Source: Bacteroides sp.
GTDB taxonomy: Bacteria; Bacillota; Clostridia; Oscillospirales; Ruminococcaceae
DNA length: 46,915 nucleotides
Assembly: GCA_023663265.1 (NCBI GenBank)
Contig: JAMPHV010000012.1
Coordinates: 1-46,915 of the forward strand
Direction: 5' to 3'
The position numbers and the translations under genes are program-made. Under the pieces are notes generated by a model. It did no database searches and was not told the DNA's origin. It saw only the letters and a program-made list of their open reading frames with translations. Positions 34,688 to 43,756 of this stretch are shown here, one piece after another. How positions within the stretch are numbered: the stretch's first letter is position 1; each line of letters opens with the position of its first letter.

Positions 34688-35489
34688 AATAAAATGTTCG
34701 TTGAAACGGCAGGGCTCCGACATACTCCCACCCGTCCTCCTTAAGGCTCTCGGGGGTTTCTGCGGAAAAACCGCCGCCGCAGGTGAAATTATAAAAGAAT
34801 AAATATTTTCGTCTGCTGTTCCGAGGTAAACACATTCGCTGAGCTCGCCGTCGGAGGTTTTCAAACAAATAAGGTAATCCTTTTGCTCGCGCGGCTGCCG
34901 AGACGTCGGCATTTCTTATTGCGTACTTTTTGCCGTACACCTCTAAAGACGTGACCGAAAGCGAAAAATTCACCTTTTTTCCGTTGTCGAGCAAGATCAA
35001 GTAATACACGGTCTCGCCCTCTTCTGCGGCTACGTCGGTCTCAACGGCGCCCTCAAGCCTTTTTGACAGCTCGCTCAGCTCTTCCTTGTCCGCTTTATCC
35101 TCAGACATAACAAAGCTCGTTGAATCGCTTTTATATACTCGGACGCCGTCAGCTAAAACAAGCTCGGAAAGTTGATCGGGAACAGACTTATCCGAATTGA
35201 ACAATTTTTCCGTCGGCTCCGAAAGCGTTTGTGCGTATAACGGCGGCTCAACGCCCAAATTTTCGTATATGTTTTCGGGATAAGGGCGGCGGACGAAAAC
35301 AAGCGTTATTGCAGTTGAGAGAAAAAGCAGCAGCGAAACGGTCAGGCTTATAATATCGGTAAGCTTTTTCGCGCGCTTTTCCCCCTCCGAAAGATCGTTT
35401 CTTTTTATCTCGTTTTTTATGCTTTCAAGCCTTTCCTCGGGGTCGATCTCGTTTTTTCTTGATTTTCCGCGGCTGTCCTTAAATCTCAT
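34686..35489 (-). CDS. hypothetical single-pass membrane protein, possibly frameshifted
   Basis: The 267-residue frame has a charged, cytoplasmic-looking N-terminus, one membrane helix at about 45-68 (LTDIISLTVSLLLFLSTAITLVFV) and an extracytoplasmic part. I do not recognise the family. It starts four bases after pfkA and ends at a terminator-like hairpin. From about residue 195 the frame becomes arginine-rich (FENLRRRAQRMCLPRN) and unlike its surroundings. In the +1 frame the same DNA reads EQKDYLICLKTSDGELSECV, with codon use like the rest. Near residue 220 the first frame looks natural again up to its end (SLKEDGWEYVGALPF). Two compensating single-base changes, real or from sequencing, would explain this. 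Confidence 0.65.
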   Translation of the reverse strand: MRFKDSRGKSRKNEIDPEERLESIKNEIKRNDLSEGEKRAKKLTDIISLTVSLLLFLSTAITLVFVRRPYPENIYENLGVEPPLYAQTLSEPTEKLFNSDKSVPDQLSELVLADGVRVYKSDSTSFVMSEDKADKEELSELSKRLEGAVETDVAAEEGETVYYLILLDNGKKVNFSLSVTSLEVYGKKYAIRNADVSAAARAKGLPYLFENLRRRAQRMCLPRNSRRKYLFFYNFTCGGGFSAETPESLKEDGWEYVGALPFQRTFY

Positions 35490-35493
35490 ATGC

Positions 35494-36579
35494 TTAATCC
35501 CCGAAAGAAATTCCTATATCCCTCGCCGCTGCGACCACCTTATCGTCGTTGGGTACAAACTTGGTTTTCATGGTAACGTCGGATAAGGGATTTTCTCCGA
35601 TCTTGGTGCCGATCTTCGCTACGGTATAGCCGTATTTCTCGTCTAAAATAAGTCTTGCGGCTCTGGTGCCGAACTGTGTGGCAAGGACCCTGTCGTAAGC
35701 CGAAGGGCTTCCGCCTCTCAGCATATGCCCGGGCACAACGGTCCTCGTTTCATAACCCGTCATTCTTTCGATATCCTTGGCGATCCTCACGGTAGCCGTG
35801 CCGTAACCGTTTTCCGCTCTTATCCTCTGTCTGTCCTTTTTCTTCATTTTTGCTTCCTCAAGGTCCATGCAGCCCTCCGCCACGGCTAAAATGGAGAAGG
35901 ATTTTCCCGCCTTGGCTCTTTCCTCTACCGCCTTTGCCACCTTTTCTACATTATAAGGTATTTCGGGAATAAGAATAATGTCGGCGCCGCCCGCAACGCC
36001 CGTGTATAAGGTTAGCCAGCCCGCCTTGTTGCCCATGATCTCGATCACCATAACGCGGCTGTGAGAGTTGGCGGTGGTGTGGATACGGTCAACCACCTCA
36101 GTTCCTATATCTACCGCAGTGTGGAAGCCAAAGGTGACGGAGGTGCCCCATATGTCGTTGTCTATGGTTTTGGGAAGCCCTATAACGTTCAAGCCCTCCT
36201 CGGACAGCAGATTAGCCGTTTTGTGGGTCCCGTTTCCTCCAAGGGTCAGAAGACAGTCAAGCTTGCGGCTTTTATAGGTCTGCTTCATTTCGGCGACCTT
36301 GTCTATATTGTCCTCCTCCACTACCTGCATAAGCTTGTAGGGAGTTCTGCGGGTGCCGAGAATAGTGCCGCCTGTCGTCAATATTCCGGAGAAATCCGAT
36401 TGATCCATTTCGCGGCAGTCATTGTGGATAAGTCCGTGAAATCCGTCGGATATGCCTATTATCTCGACCTTGTCCTCTCCGAGAAGGTTATAGCACGCCT
36501 TTGCAACGCCTCTTATGGTGGCGTTGAGTCCCGGGCAGTCGCCGCCGCTTGTTAAAATTCCTATTCTGCGTTTTGCCAT
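35494..36579 (-). CDS. pfkA: 6-phosphofructokinase
   Basis: The 361-residue enzyme phosphorylates fructose 6-phosphate in glycolysis. GILTSGGDCPGLNA at the N-terminus, GGNGTHKTA near residue 115, GLPKTIDNDIWGT near 137 (catalytic aspartates in TIDND) and VPGHMLRGGSPSAYDR near 275 identify the family. Compared with the E. coli enzyme, glycine stays at the position equal to 104 but lysine replaces Gly124 (PKTIDND). Asparagine replaces the aspartate equivalent to 103 (GGNGT for GGDGS). The lysine is typical of group III and PPi-dependent enzymes, so the phosphoryl donor is open. The AAAGGAA ribosome site and a promoter at 36642-36670 precede it. Confidence 0.92.
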   Translation of the reverse strand: MAKRRIGILTSGGDCPGLNATIRGVAKACYNLLGEDKVEIIGISDGFHGLIHNDCREMDQSDFSGILTTGGTILGTRRTPYKLMQVVEEDNIDKVAEMKQTYKSRKLDCLLTLGGNGTHKTANLLSEEGLNVIGLPKTIDNDIWGTSVTFGFHTAVDIGTEVVDRIHTTANSHSRVMVIEIMGNKAGWLTLYTGVAGGADIILIPEIPYNVEKVAKAVEERAKAGKSFSILAVAEGCMDLEEAKMKKKDRQRIRAENGYGTATVRIAKDIERMTGYETRTVVPGHMLRGGSPSAYDRVLATQFGTRAARLILDEKYGYTVAKIGTKIGENPLSDVTMKTKFVPNDDKVVAAARDIGISFGD

Positions 36580-36641
36580 GGTAGTATTCCTTTCTTTTTG
36601 GGGAGCATTTACTATGATAATTTTGCTTCCCCTGCTCCTTA

Positions 36642-36670
36642 ATTATACAGCAATCGGCTTTAAAGGTCAA
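36642..36670 (-). promoter_or_regulatory. sigma-A promoter of pfkA
   Basis: On the minus strand TTGACC (36670-36665) and TATAAT (36647-36642) are separated by 17 bases. It points away from the xylA promoter in the same 280-base intergenic region. The leader to the pfkA ATG would be about 55 bases. Confidence 0.75.
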
Positions 36671-36752
36671 TACAAATCCGACGAAATTTCTTTGAGCTGT
36701 TTTTCGTACAGAAATCGAAGACAAATTTTTGTGTAAATCGCATAAAAATATA

Positions 36753-36781
36753 TTGACAAAACGCGTAAAATATATTAAAAT
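36753..36781 (+). promoter_or_regulatory. sigma-A promoter of the xylA operon
   Basis: TTGACA at 36753-36758 and TAAAAT at 36776-36781 are separated by 17 bases, with the start expected near 36788 and a leader of about 70 bases. I looked for a catabolite-control (cre) site or a XylR palindrome around it and saw no convincing match. Confidence 0.75.
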
Positions 36782-36858
36782 AAATATAAGGTTTGGTTTA
36801 TTTCGGTAAATCAAGAACAAGAATCAAAACGATTACAACTATAGGAGGAAAACATCTG

Positions 36859-38178
36859 ATGAGCGAATTTTTCAACATTCCGAAGATCCAATACGAAGGA
36901 AAGGCTTCAACCAATCCTCTTGCCTTTAAGTACTATAATCCCGACGAGACGGTGGGCGGAAAGCCCATGCGCGAGCAGCTCAAATTTGCGCTTTCCTGGT
37001 GGCATACCATGGGCGGAGACGGCACCGATATGTTCGGCGTAGGCACCGCGGATAAGAAGTGGGGCGGCAGCGAGCCCATGGAGATTGCCAAAAACAAGGC
37101 GTACGCCGCTTTTGAGATCATGGATAAGCTGTCGATCGACTATTACTGCTTCCACGACAGAGACATTGCTCCCGAAGCGGGCTCGTTAAAGGAAACAAAC
37201 GCTCGTCTCGATGAAATTTCCGATATTTTAAAGGAGCTTATGGACAAATCGGGCAAAAAACTGCTGTGGGGCACCGCCAACTGCTTTAACAATCCCCGCT
37301 ATATGCACGGCGCGGGTACCGCTCCCGACGCGGACGTTTTCGCTTTCGCCGCGGCGCAGATAAAAAAAGCTCTTGACCTTACCGTAAAGCTCGGCGGCAG
37401 CGGCTATGTTTTCTGGGGCGGACGCGAGGGCTACGAAACCTTGCTTAACACAAATTTAGGTCTTGAACAGGACAATATGGCGAGACTTATGAGAATGGCT
37501 GTTGAATATGCGCGCTCTATCGGATTTAAGGGTGATTTTTACATCGAGCCCAAGCCCAAGGAGCCCACCAAGCACCAGTATGATTTCGACACGGCTACCG
37601 TTCTCGGCTTCCTGCGCAAGTACGATCTGCTGGGCGACTTTAAGATGAATATAGAAGCCAATCACGCCACCCTGGCGGGACATACCTTCCAGCATGAGCT
37701 TCGCGTTGCCCGCGAAAACGGAGTATTCGGCTCTATCGACGCCAACCAGGGCGATATGCTTCTCGGCTGGGATACGGACCAATTCCCCACAAACATTTAC
37801 GACGCGGTGCTTTGTATGTACGAGGTGCTTAAGGCGGGAGGCTTCACCAACGGCGGACTTAACTTCGATTCCAAGGCGCGCCGCGGCTCCTTTACTCCCG
37901 AGGATATTTTCTACAGCTATATTGCGGGTATGGACACCTTCGCGCTGGGTCTGCGCATGGCTGACAAGCTTATCAAGGACGGCAGGATCGACAGATTTGT
38001 CGAGGACAGATACGCAAGCTGGAAAACGGGAATCGGCGCCGACGTTATCTCGGGCAGGGCTAAGATGGCGGAGCTTGAAAAATACGCTCTCGAAAAGGGA
38101 GACGTTATCTCCTCGGTTGCAAGCGGAAGGCAGGAAATGTTGGAGAGTATTCTTAACAACGTTCTTTTCTCCGATTAA
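36859..38178 (+). CDS. xylA: xylose isomerase
   Basis: The 439-residue class II enzyme converts D-xylose to D-xylulose. The start at 36859 follows AGGAGG at 36843-36848 with ten bases between, and the protein then begins [13 protein letters not shown] as expected. The family signatures [11 protein letters not shown] near residue 98 (catalytic histidine and aspartate), the [10 protein letters not shown] segment near 190 and the metal-binding [15 protein letters not shown] near 230 are intact, as is [12 protein letters not shown] near 265. Length equals that of other clostridial enzymes. Codons are strongly biased and GC-rich at the third base, a sign of high expression. It leads a three-gene operon with xylB and a transaldolase-like gene. 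Confidence 0.97.
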   Translation: MSEFFNIPKIQYEGKASTNPLAFKYYNPDETVGGKPMREQLKFALSWWHTMGGDGTDMFGVGTADKKWGGSEPMEIAKNKAYAAFEIMDKLSIDYYCFHDRDIAPEAGSLKETNARLDEISDILKELMDKSGKKLLWGTANCFNNPRYMHGAGTAPDADVFAFAAAQIKKALDLTVKLGGSGYVFWGGREGYETLLNTNLGLEQDNMARLMRMAVEYARSIGFKGDFYIEPKPKEPTKHQYDFDTATVLGFLRKYDLLGDFKMNIEANHATLAGHTFQHELRVARENGVFGSIDANQGDMLLGWDTDQFPTNIYDAVLCMYEVLKAGGFTNGGLNFDSKARRGSFTPEDIFYSYIAGMDTFALGLRMADKLIKDGRIDRFVEDRYASWKTGIGADVISGRAKMAELEKYALEKGDVISSVASGRQEMLESILNNVLFSD

Positions 38179-38202
38179 GAAATAAAGAAAGGACAAAAAA
38201 CA

Positions 38203-39726
38203 TTGGCTTATATTTTAGGTGTTGATATAGGGACCTCGGGCACCAAAACGGTGTTGTTTTCCGAGGACGGCGTTCCCGTTTCCTCCGCTACGTACGAATA
38301 TCCTCTTTATACTCCTCAAAACGGCTATGCCGAGCAGGAGCCCCTGGATTGGTGGAACGCGGCGGTGAACGGTATCAAGCAGGTGATAGGAGAGAGCGGA
38401 GTCGCCGCTTCGGAGATTAAGGGCATAGGTCTTTCGGGACAAATGCACGGTCTTGTAATGCTTGACGGCGACAACAAGGTCATTCGCCGAAGCATCATTT
38501 GGTGCGATCAGCGTACCGCCAAGGAGGTCGTTGAAATTACCGATAAGGTCGGCGCGGACAGAATGATCGAAATTACCGCCAACCCCGCCATAACGGGCTT
38601 TACCGCGGCAAAAATTATGTGGGTAAAGAACAATGAGCCGCAGAATTACGAACGGTGCCGTCATATTCTTTTGCCCAAGGATTATATTAGGTTTATGCTT
38701 ACGGGCGAATACGCCACCGAGGTTTCCGACGCTTCGGGCATGCAGCTTTTGGATATACCTAACCGCTGCTGGTCGGACGAGGTGCTGGATAAGCTCGGGA
38801 TCGACAAGGCTCTTTTGGCTGAGGTTTACGAAAGCCCCGAGATCACGGGTAAAATAACCAAGCAGGCGGCGGAGCTTACGGGACTTTCCGAGGGTACAAT
38901 AGTTGTGGGCGGCGCGGGCGACAACGCCGCCGCCGCCGTCGGCACGGGCGTTGTCGAGGACGGAAAGGCGTTCACCACCATAGGCTCGAGCGGCGTGGTA
39001 TTTGCTCACACCGGCGATATTTCAATTGACAAAAAGGGAAGAGTGCACACCTTCTGCTGCGCCGTTCCCAATTGCTGGCACGTTATGGGTGTCACTCAAA
39101 GCGCAGGTCTTTCTCTAAAATGGTTCAGAGACAATTTCTGCTGGAGCGAAATGGAGACCGCGCTCAATATGGGCGTTGATTCTTACTATTTGACCGATAA
39201 GGAGGCTATGGAGGTACCCATCGGCGCCAACAGACTGCTCTATATGCCCTACTTAAACGGTGAAAGAACTCCTCATCTCGATCCCAACTGCCGCGGCGCG
39301 TTCGTGGGTCTGTCTGCCATGCACAAGAAAAGGGATATGATAAGAGCGGTTATGGAGGGCGTTTCCTACTCTCTCAGAGACTGTGTTGAGGTAATGCGCG
39401 AGATGAACATCAGCGTTACGGATATGATGGCGTGCGGAGGCGGAGGAAGCTCCCCCTTGTGGCGGCAGATGTTAGCCGATTTGTACGCTTGCCCCGTCAA
39501 GACCACTCAGAACAAGGAGGGTCCGGCCCTGGGCGTTGCTTTGCTGGCGGCTGTGGGAGCGGGGATATATTCAAGCGTTCCCGAAGCCTGCAAGACTGTC
39601 ATTCTTCCCGATAAGATTCAGAAGCCTGTTGAAGAGAATACGGCGGAGTATGAAAAGGTATACGCCGTGTACAAAAAGCTGTATCCCGCAATGAAGTCTT
39701 GCTTTGACGAGCTGGCTGCGTTATAA
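38203..39726 (+). CDS. xylB: xylulokinase
   Basis: The 507-residue FGGY-family kinase phosphorylates D-xylulose to xylulose 5-phosphate. YILGVDIGTSGTKTVLF at the N-terminus is the phosphate-1 loop, GLSGQMHGLV near residue 77 and IIWCDQRT near 98 bind the sugar, and the catalytic-base aspartate lies in VVGGAGDNAAAAVG near 235. The C-terminal ACGGGGSSPLWRQMLAD near 410 is the adenosine motif. I place the start at the TTG at 38203, since AAAGGA at 38188-38193 is at the right distance, no ATG is near, and homology begins at the next residues. It follows xylA by 24 bases. Confidence 0.96.
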   Translation: MAYILGVDIGTSGTKTVLFSEDGVPVSSATYEYPLYTPQNGYAEQEPLDWWNAAVNGIKQVIGESGVAASEIKGIGLSGQMHGLVMLDGDNKVIRRSIIWCDQRTAKEVVEITDKVGADRMIEITANPAITGFTAAKIMWVKNNEPQNYERCRHILLPKDYIRFMLTGEYATEVSDASGMQLLDIPNRCWSDEVLDKLGIDKALLAEVYESPEITGKITKQAAELTGLSEGTIVVGGAGDNAAAAVGTGVVEDGKAFTTIGSSGVVFAHTGDISIDKKGRVHTFCCAVPNCWHVMGVTQSAGLSLKWFRDNFCWSEMETALNMGVDSYYLTDKEAMEVPIGANRLLYMPYLNGERTPHLDPNCRGAFVGLSAMHKKRDMIRAVMEGVSYSLRDCVEVMREMNISVTDMMACGGGGSSPLWRQMLADLYACPVKTTQNKEGPALGVALLAAVGAGIYSSVPEACKTVILPDKIQKPVEENTAEYEKVYAVYKKLYPAMKSCFDELAAL

Positions 39727-39765
39727 TCAATAGGTCTAATAAAAAACAGAAAGGAACAGATCAAA

Positions 39766-40416
39766 ATGAAGCTTTTTATCGACACCGCAAACGTGGCGGA
39801 TATCAAGAGAGCCAATGATATGGGTATCATCTGCGGCGTTACCACCAACCCCTCGCTTATCGCCAAGGAGGGACGCGATTTTAAAGAGGTCGTTACCGAG
39901 ATCACCAATATCGTTGACGGACCCATTTCTGCCGAGGTCATTTCACTTGAAGCGGATAAAATGGTAGAGGAAGCGCTGCCTCTTGCCGCTATCAACAAGA
40001 ACATAGTTATCAAGCTGCCTATGTGCGAGGAGGGCTTGAAGGCATGCAAGCAGCTTACCGCCAAGGGCATCAAAACAAATGTCACTCTGATTTTTTCCGC
40101 GGCTCAGGCGCTGCTTGCCGCAAGAGCGGGCGCAACCTTTGTAAGTCCTTTCCTCGGAAGACTTGACGACATAGGCATGGAGGGAATGGCTCTTATCGAG
40201 GAGATCGTTGATATGTTCAACGCTTCCGCTATAGATACCGAGATAATTGCCGCCTCTATCAGAAATCCCATTCACGTTACCGCCGCGGCAAGGGTCGGCT
40301 GTCATATCGCTACCGTGCCTATGAACGTATTGCTGCAAATGATAAAGCACCCCATGACCGACAACGGTATCGAGAGGTTCCTTAAGGATTGGGAAGGATT
40401 TACCGCAAAGAAGTGA
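39766..40416 (+). CDS. transaldolase-like protein (TalC/fructose-6-phosphate aldolase family)
   Basis: The 216-residue protein is the small form of the transaldolase family. [34 protein letters not shown] near residue 26, the lysine-bearing [14 protein letters not shown] near 85 (Schiff-base lysine) and [29 protein letters not shown] near 108 are complete. Members act either as transaldolase (sedoheptulose 7-phosphate plus glyceraldehyde 3-phosphate) or as fructose-6-phosphate aldolase. Behind xylA and xylB, a transaldolase role in the non-oxidative pentose phosphate route is more likely. Sequence alone does not settle it reliably. It lies 39 bases after xylB with AAAGGAA ahead. Confidence 0.92.
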   Translation: MKLFIDTANVADIKRANDMGIICGVTTNPSLIAKEGRDFKEVVTEITNIVDGPISAEVISLEADKMVEEALPLAAINKNIVIKLPMCEEGLKACKQLTAKGIKTNVTLIFSAAQALLAARAGATFVSPFLGRLDDIGMEGMALIEEIVDMFNASAIDTEIIAASIRNPIHVTAAARVGCHIATVPMNVLLQMIKHPMTDNGIERFLKDWEGFTAKK

Positions 40417-40492
40417 TTATTAACGGAATCTTGTTGTGTAAACCTTACAATAATATTTTTCGGATTTAATAAAAAATCGTAAAAAATATCCT

Positions 40493-40521
40493 TTGACATC
40501 AGCCGACTTTTTTTCTATAAT
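40493..40521 (+). promoter_or_regulatory. sigma-A promoter of the efflux operon
   Basis: TTGACA at 40493-40498 and TATAAT at 40516-40521 are 17 bases apart, a perfect consensus. The start would fall near 40528, only a few bases ahead of the hairpin at 40534. This strong promoter therefore opens into a terminator, the usual arrangement of a conditionally attenuated gene. Confidence 0.87.
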
Positions 40522-40533
40522 AAAATCAAGATG

Positions 40534-40580
40534 TGTAGCTTACCGCGTAATTCCGATCGGCGGTAAGCTGCATTTTTTTT
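40534..40580 (+). terminator. leader terminator (attenuator) before the MATE gene
   Basis: A 13-bp stem (40534-40546 with 40560-40572, one G-U pair) has a 13-base loop and is followed by eight T residues (40573-40580). It lies between the promoter and the start codon, and the GGAGG ribosome site follows the T run directly. Transcription would stop here unless the hairpin is prevented. An 11-codon frame ATG (40531) to TAA (40566) overlaps it but has no ribosome site. Confidence 0.78.
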
Positions 40581-40593
40581 GGAGGCGGTTATT

Positions 40594-41982
40594 ATGGATT
40601 TAAAAAATGAAAAAATGGCGGCTGCTCCTGTTGGACGGCTTATGCTTTCGATGGGCATACCGATGATTGTTTCGATGGTATTGCAGGCTGTTTACAATAT
40701 AGTAGACAGCGCATTCGTTTCAAATATGCCCGTGGGAGGAGAGGACGCTCTTAATGCGCTGACGTTGGCTTTTCCGCTCCAGGTCTTAATGGTGGCTGTG
40801 GGGATAGGGACCGGCGTGGGAGCAAACGTTCTTATTGCCAAAAGCCTTGGACAAAAGGACGGAGAGCTTACGGACAAAACCGCGGGGAATGCGGTTTTTC
40901 TCGGATTTATGATCTATATTGTTTTTCTGCTCTTCGGCATATTCGGAGCGGAGGCGTATATAGGCTCGCAAACGGACAACGCGGTCATTGCCGCGATGGG
41001 AACGGAATATTTGAGCATATGCTGTGTGTTCTCGTTCGGAATGTCAATGTTCGCGATTTTTGAAAAAATGCTCCAGGCGGCGGGACATTCCCTTTGTTCA
41101 ACCGCAGCGCAGATACTCGGAGCGGTCACGAATATCGTTCTTGACCCGATTTTGATTTACGGCTTGCTGGGCTGTCCCGAAATGGGAGTTAGGGGAGCGG
41201 CTTACGCTACCGTTATCGGGCAGATCGTTTCCTTTGCCGCGGCGCTCGTTTTTCATTTGAAGTTCAACAAGGATATTCGGATAAGACCGCGGTATTTTAA
41301 ACCCACGCTGAAAATTGTCGCTATGATCTACTCGGTGGGACTGCCCGCCATTATTTCGCAGGCTCTTATCTCCGTTATGACTTACGGAATGAATTTGATC
41401 TTAAGCGGTATCAGCGAAAATATGGTCACGGCTTACGGGCTTTATTATAAAATACAGCAGTTTCTGTTGTTTGCGGCGTTCGGAATGCGCGACGCGATCA
41501 CTCCGATCACGGCGTACAGCTGCGGAATGGGCAGCGGCAAGCGAATAAAGGACTGCGTGAAATTCGGGCACCTGTTCACATTTATAATTATGCTGGTCGG
41601 GTGCGCGGTATTGGAGGTTTTCGCCGTGCCGTTTTCGGAGCTTTTCGGACTTTCGGGAGAAACGCAGGCGCTTTGCGTAAGCGCGATACGTATCATCTCC
41701 GTCGGTCTGATATTTGCGGGCGTAAATATTGCCTTTCAAGGGATCTTTCAAGCGGTGGGCAGCGGGATCGGTTCTCTTATGATATCGGTTTTCAGACAGC
41801 TTTTGTTTGTATTTCCCTTTGCTCTGGCATTTGCACAGACGGCGAAATCCGATATGGAAGCGAGTGGGCTTATGTGGTTAGTTTTCCCGATAGCTGAAGT
41901 ACTGACGGCTATAGCTGCTGTGATAATATGGAGAAAAATATCGGTCAGAAAAAAATTGCGTCTTGCCGTACAGGCGGGGTGA
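40594..41982 (+). CDS. MATE family efflux protein (MepA-like)
   Basis: The 462-residue integral membrane protein has twelve predicted helices in two similar halves, as in NorM/MepA exporters. Characteristic segments are IPMIVSMVLQAVYNIVDSAFVS near residue 25, the PLQVLMVAVGIGTGVGANVLIAKSLGQKD stretch near 65 and GLPAIISQALISVMTYGMNLIL near 250. I start at the ATG at 40594, with GGAGG at 40581-40585, rather than an in-frame TTG at 40579 that would overlap the ribosome site. These proteins expel cationic drugs using sodium or proton gradients. Two ABC exporter genes follow, and all are behind one attenuator, so a drug-inducible efflux operon is inferred. Confidence 0.92.
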   Translation: MDLKNEKMAAAPVGRLMLSMGIPMIVSMVLQAVYNIVDSAFVSNMPVGGEDALNALTLAFPLQVLMVAVGIGTGVGANVLIAKSLGQKDGELTDKTAGNAVFLGFMIYIVFLLFGIFGAEAYIGSQTDNAVIAAMGTEYLSICCVFSFGMSMFAIFEKMLQAAGHSLCSTAAQILGAVTNIVLDPILIYGLLGCPEMGVRGAAYATVIGQIVSFAAALVFHLKFNKDIRIRPRYFKPTLKIVAMIYSVGLPAIISQALISVMTYGMNLILSGISENMVTAYGLYYKIQQFLLFAAFGMRDAITPITAYSCGMGSGKRIKDCVKFGHLFTFIIMLVGCAVLEVFAVPFSELFGLSGETQALCVSAIRIISVGLIFAGVNIAFQGIFQAVGSGIGSLMISVFRQLLFVFPFALAFAQTAKSDMEASGLMWLVFPIAEVLTAIAAVIIWRKISVRKKLRLAVQAG

Positions 41983-42025
41983 TTGTGAGCCGATAGATCT
42001 CCTAAAAAGAAAGGAGCGGTCAAAA

Positions 42026-43753
42026 ATGTGGAAATACATCAAGAGATATTTGGTTTTTGCGATAGCCGCCGCGCTGTTTATGATAGGAGAGGTTATGCTG
42101 GACCTTATTCAGCCGAGGCTTATGAGTCAGATCGTAGACGACGGAGTATTGGGCTTGAGCAACAACGGTATCGGCAGCATGGAGCTTATTTGGAGCGTAG
42201 GGCTTAAAATGATACTGCTGGCGTTGTTCGGCGGATTTTGCGGCTCCATGAACAATGTGTTTGTGCATTTGTCGAGCCAGAACATCGGAAATGAAATGCG
42301 CAAGGACTGTTTTCGCAAGATCATGACCTTTTCCTTTCCGCAGCTTGACAAATTCGGTACGGGCTCCGTCGTAACAAGGGTAACCAACGACATTACGCAG
42401 GTGCAGAACTTTGTGTCTCAATTCGTTCGCGGTATGATACGCACAACGTTTCTGACCTTCGGAAGTATGTTTTTTATGTTTAGACTGAACACTGACTTCG
42501 GATTGACCGTGCTGTGCGCTTTTCCTTTTGTGGTAGGCATCATGGTGTTTTGTCTGACAAAATCCGATCCGCTGTTTACGAAGCTGCAAAATCAGTTGGA
42601 TTCGATCAATTCCATTATGCAGGAGGATATTTCGGGAATACGCGTTATTAAAGCCTGCGTTCGTGAAATTTACGAAAAAGCGCGCTTCGGCAAGGCTAAC
42701 GGAGAGCTGATAAAGACCCAGTTAAAGGTGCTGACCGTCTTTGCTTTTATGAATCCCGTTATAAACGCGCTGATGTATCTTGTGATCGCGGTGCTTCTGC
42801 TTGAGGGATCGTATCGGGTGGAATCGGGAGCGGTAACTCCCGGTTCGGTAATGGCGGCTGTTACATATACAACGCAGATGCTTCACGGGATACTTATGTT
42901 GGTTATGCTGTTTCAGAATATATCGAGAGGATATGCTTCGTGGAAGCGCGTTAAGGAAATTTTAAGCACCGAGCGGGAGCTTGAGGACGGTGATTTTGAG
43001 GGCGGCTCCGACAGCGTTGGAACGGTCGAGTTTAAAAATGTGTCCTTCGCTTATCCGAACACGGGAGGAAAAACCGTTTTAAGAAATATCAATTTAAAGA
43101 TCAACCGCGGAGAGACGGTCGCCGTAATGGGCGCCACGGGCTGCGGGAAAACCTCGTTGGTAAGCCTTATCCCGCGCTTTTACGATGTAAGCTCGGGCGG
43201 TGTTTATGTGGACAATGTGGACGTTAGAAAATACAAGCAAACCGCCTTAAGGGAAAAGGCGGCGGCAGCGCTTCAAAAAAGCGAGCTGTTCAGCATAACT
43301 ATCAGCGAGAATATCGGTTGGGGAGATACCTCGGCGAGCGCCGAAGAAATAAAAAAAGCCGCCGAAATCGCTCGGGCGGAGGAATTTATTCAAGCTTCGC
43401 CGGAGGGCTTCGATACTGTTGTAGCCGAGCGGGGAATGAGCCTGTCGGGCGGGCAGAAGCAGCGAATTTCCATTGCAAGAGCCGTGCTTAAATCTGCGGA
43501 AATACTTATATTCGACGATTCGACCAGCGCTTTGGACCTGAAAACCGAAGCGGAGCTTTACGAGGCTCTTGACAGCCACTGCCCCAACGTTACAAAAATA
43601 ATAGTGGCTCAGCGTATAGCATCGGTCAGAAAAGCCGACAAGATCGTGGTGTTGGACAACGGGGAAATCGCCGCCGTGGGCACTCATGACGAGCTGAAAG
43701 CAAGCTGTCCCATATATCGGGATATTTGCCGTTCACAGATAGGGGAGGAGTAA
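42026..43753 (+). CDS. heterodimeric ABC exporter, subunit with degenerate ATP site
   Basis: A 575-residue half-transporter: six membrane helices (~1-300) joined to an ATPase domain (~330-575). Walker A is GATGCGKTSLV, the signature LSGGQKQRIS is canonical, but Walker B reads ILIFDDSTSALD, with aspartate where the catalytic glutamate should be. This is the pattern of BmrC- or LmrC-like subunits that pair with a catalytically competent partner. The partner gene follows after three bases. The start at 42026 was chosen for AAAGGAG at 42010-42016 and because the upstream in-frame extension overlaps the MATE gene. Substrate likely a hydrophobic drug or lipid. Confidence 0.92.
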   Translation: MWKYIKRYLVFAIAAALFMIGEVMLDLIQPRLMSQIVDDGVLGLSNNGIGSMELIWSVGLKMILLALFGGFCGSMNNVFVHLSSQNIGNEMRKDCFRKIMTFSFPQLDKFGTGSVVTRVTNDITQVQNFVSQFVRGMIRTTFLTFGSMFFMFRLNTDFGLTVLCAFPFVVGIMVFCLTKSDPLFTKLQNQLDSINSIMQEDISGIRVIKACVREIYEKARFGKANGELIKTQLKVLTVFAFMNPVINALMYLVIAVLLLEGSYRVESGAVTPGSVMAAVTYTTQMLHGILMLVMLFQNISRGYASWKRVKEILSTERELEDGDFEGGSDSVGTVEFKNVSFAYPNTGGKTVLRNINLKINRGETVAVMGATGCGKTSLVSLIPRFYDVSSGGVYVDNVDVRKYKQTALREKAAAALQKSELFSITISENIGWGDTSASAEEIKKAAEIARAEEFIQASPEGFDTVVAERGMSLSGGQKQRISIARAVLKSAEILIFDDSTSALDLKTEAELYEALDSHCPNVTKIIVAQRIASVRKADKIVVLDNGEIAAVGTHDELKASCPIYRDICRSQIGEE

Positions 43754-43756
43754 ATT

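Noticed and set aside
34601-34912. Separate 103-codon minus-strand gene beside the hypothetical membrane protein
   Set aside because: It overlaps the longer frame, lacks its own ribosome site and runs through the terminator-like repeat. Its good-looking first part is better explained as the displaced frame of the longer gene.
36700-36790. Catabolite-control (cre) element or XylR operator near the xylA promoter
   Set aside because: TGTAAATCGCAT resembles half a cre site but spacing and the second half do not fit; no inverted repeat was found.
40531-40566. 11-codon leader peptide in front of the MATE gene
   Set aside because: No ribosome binding site fits between the predicted transcript start (~40528) and the ATG, so it is not listed as a gene; it is mentioned only as a possibility in the attenuator finding.
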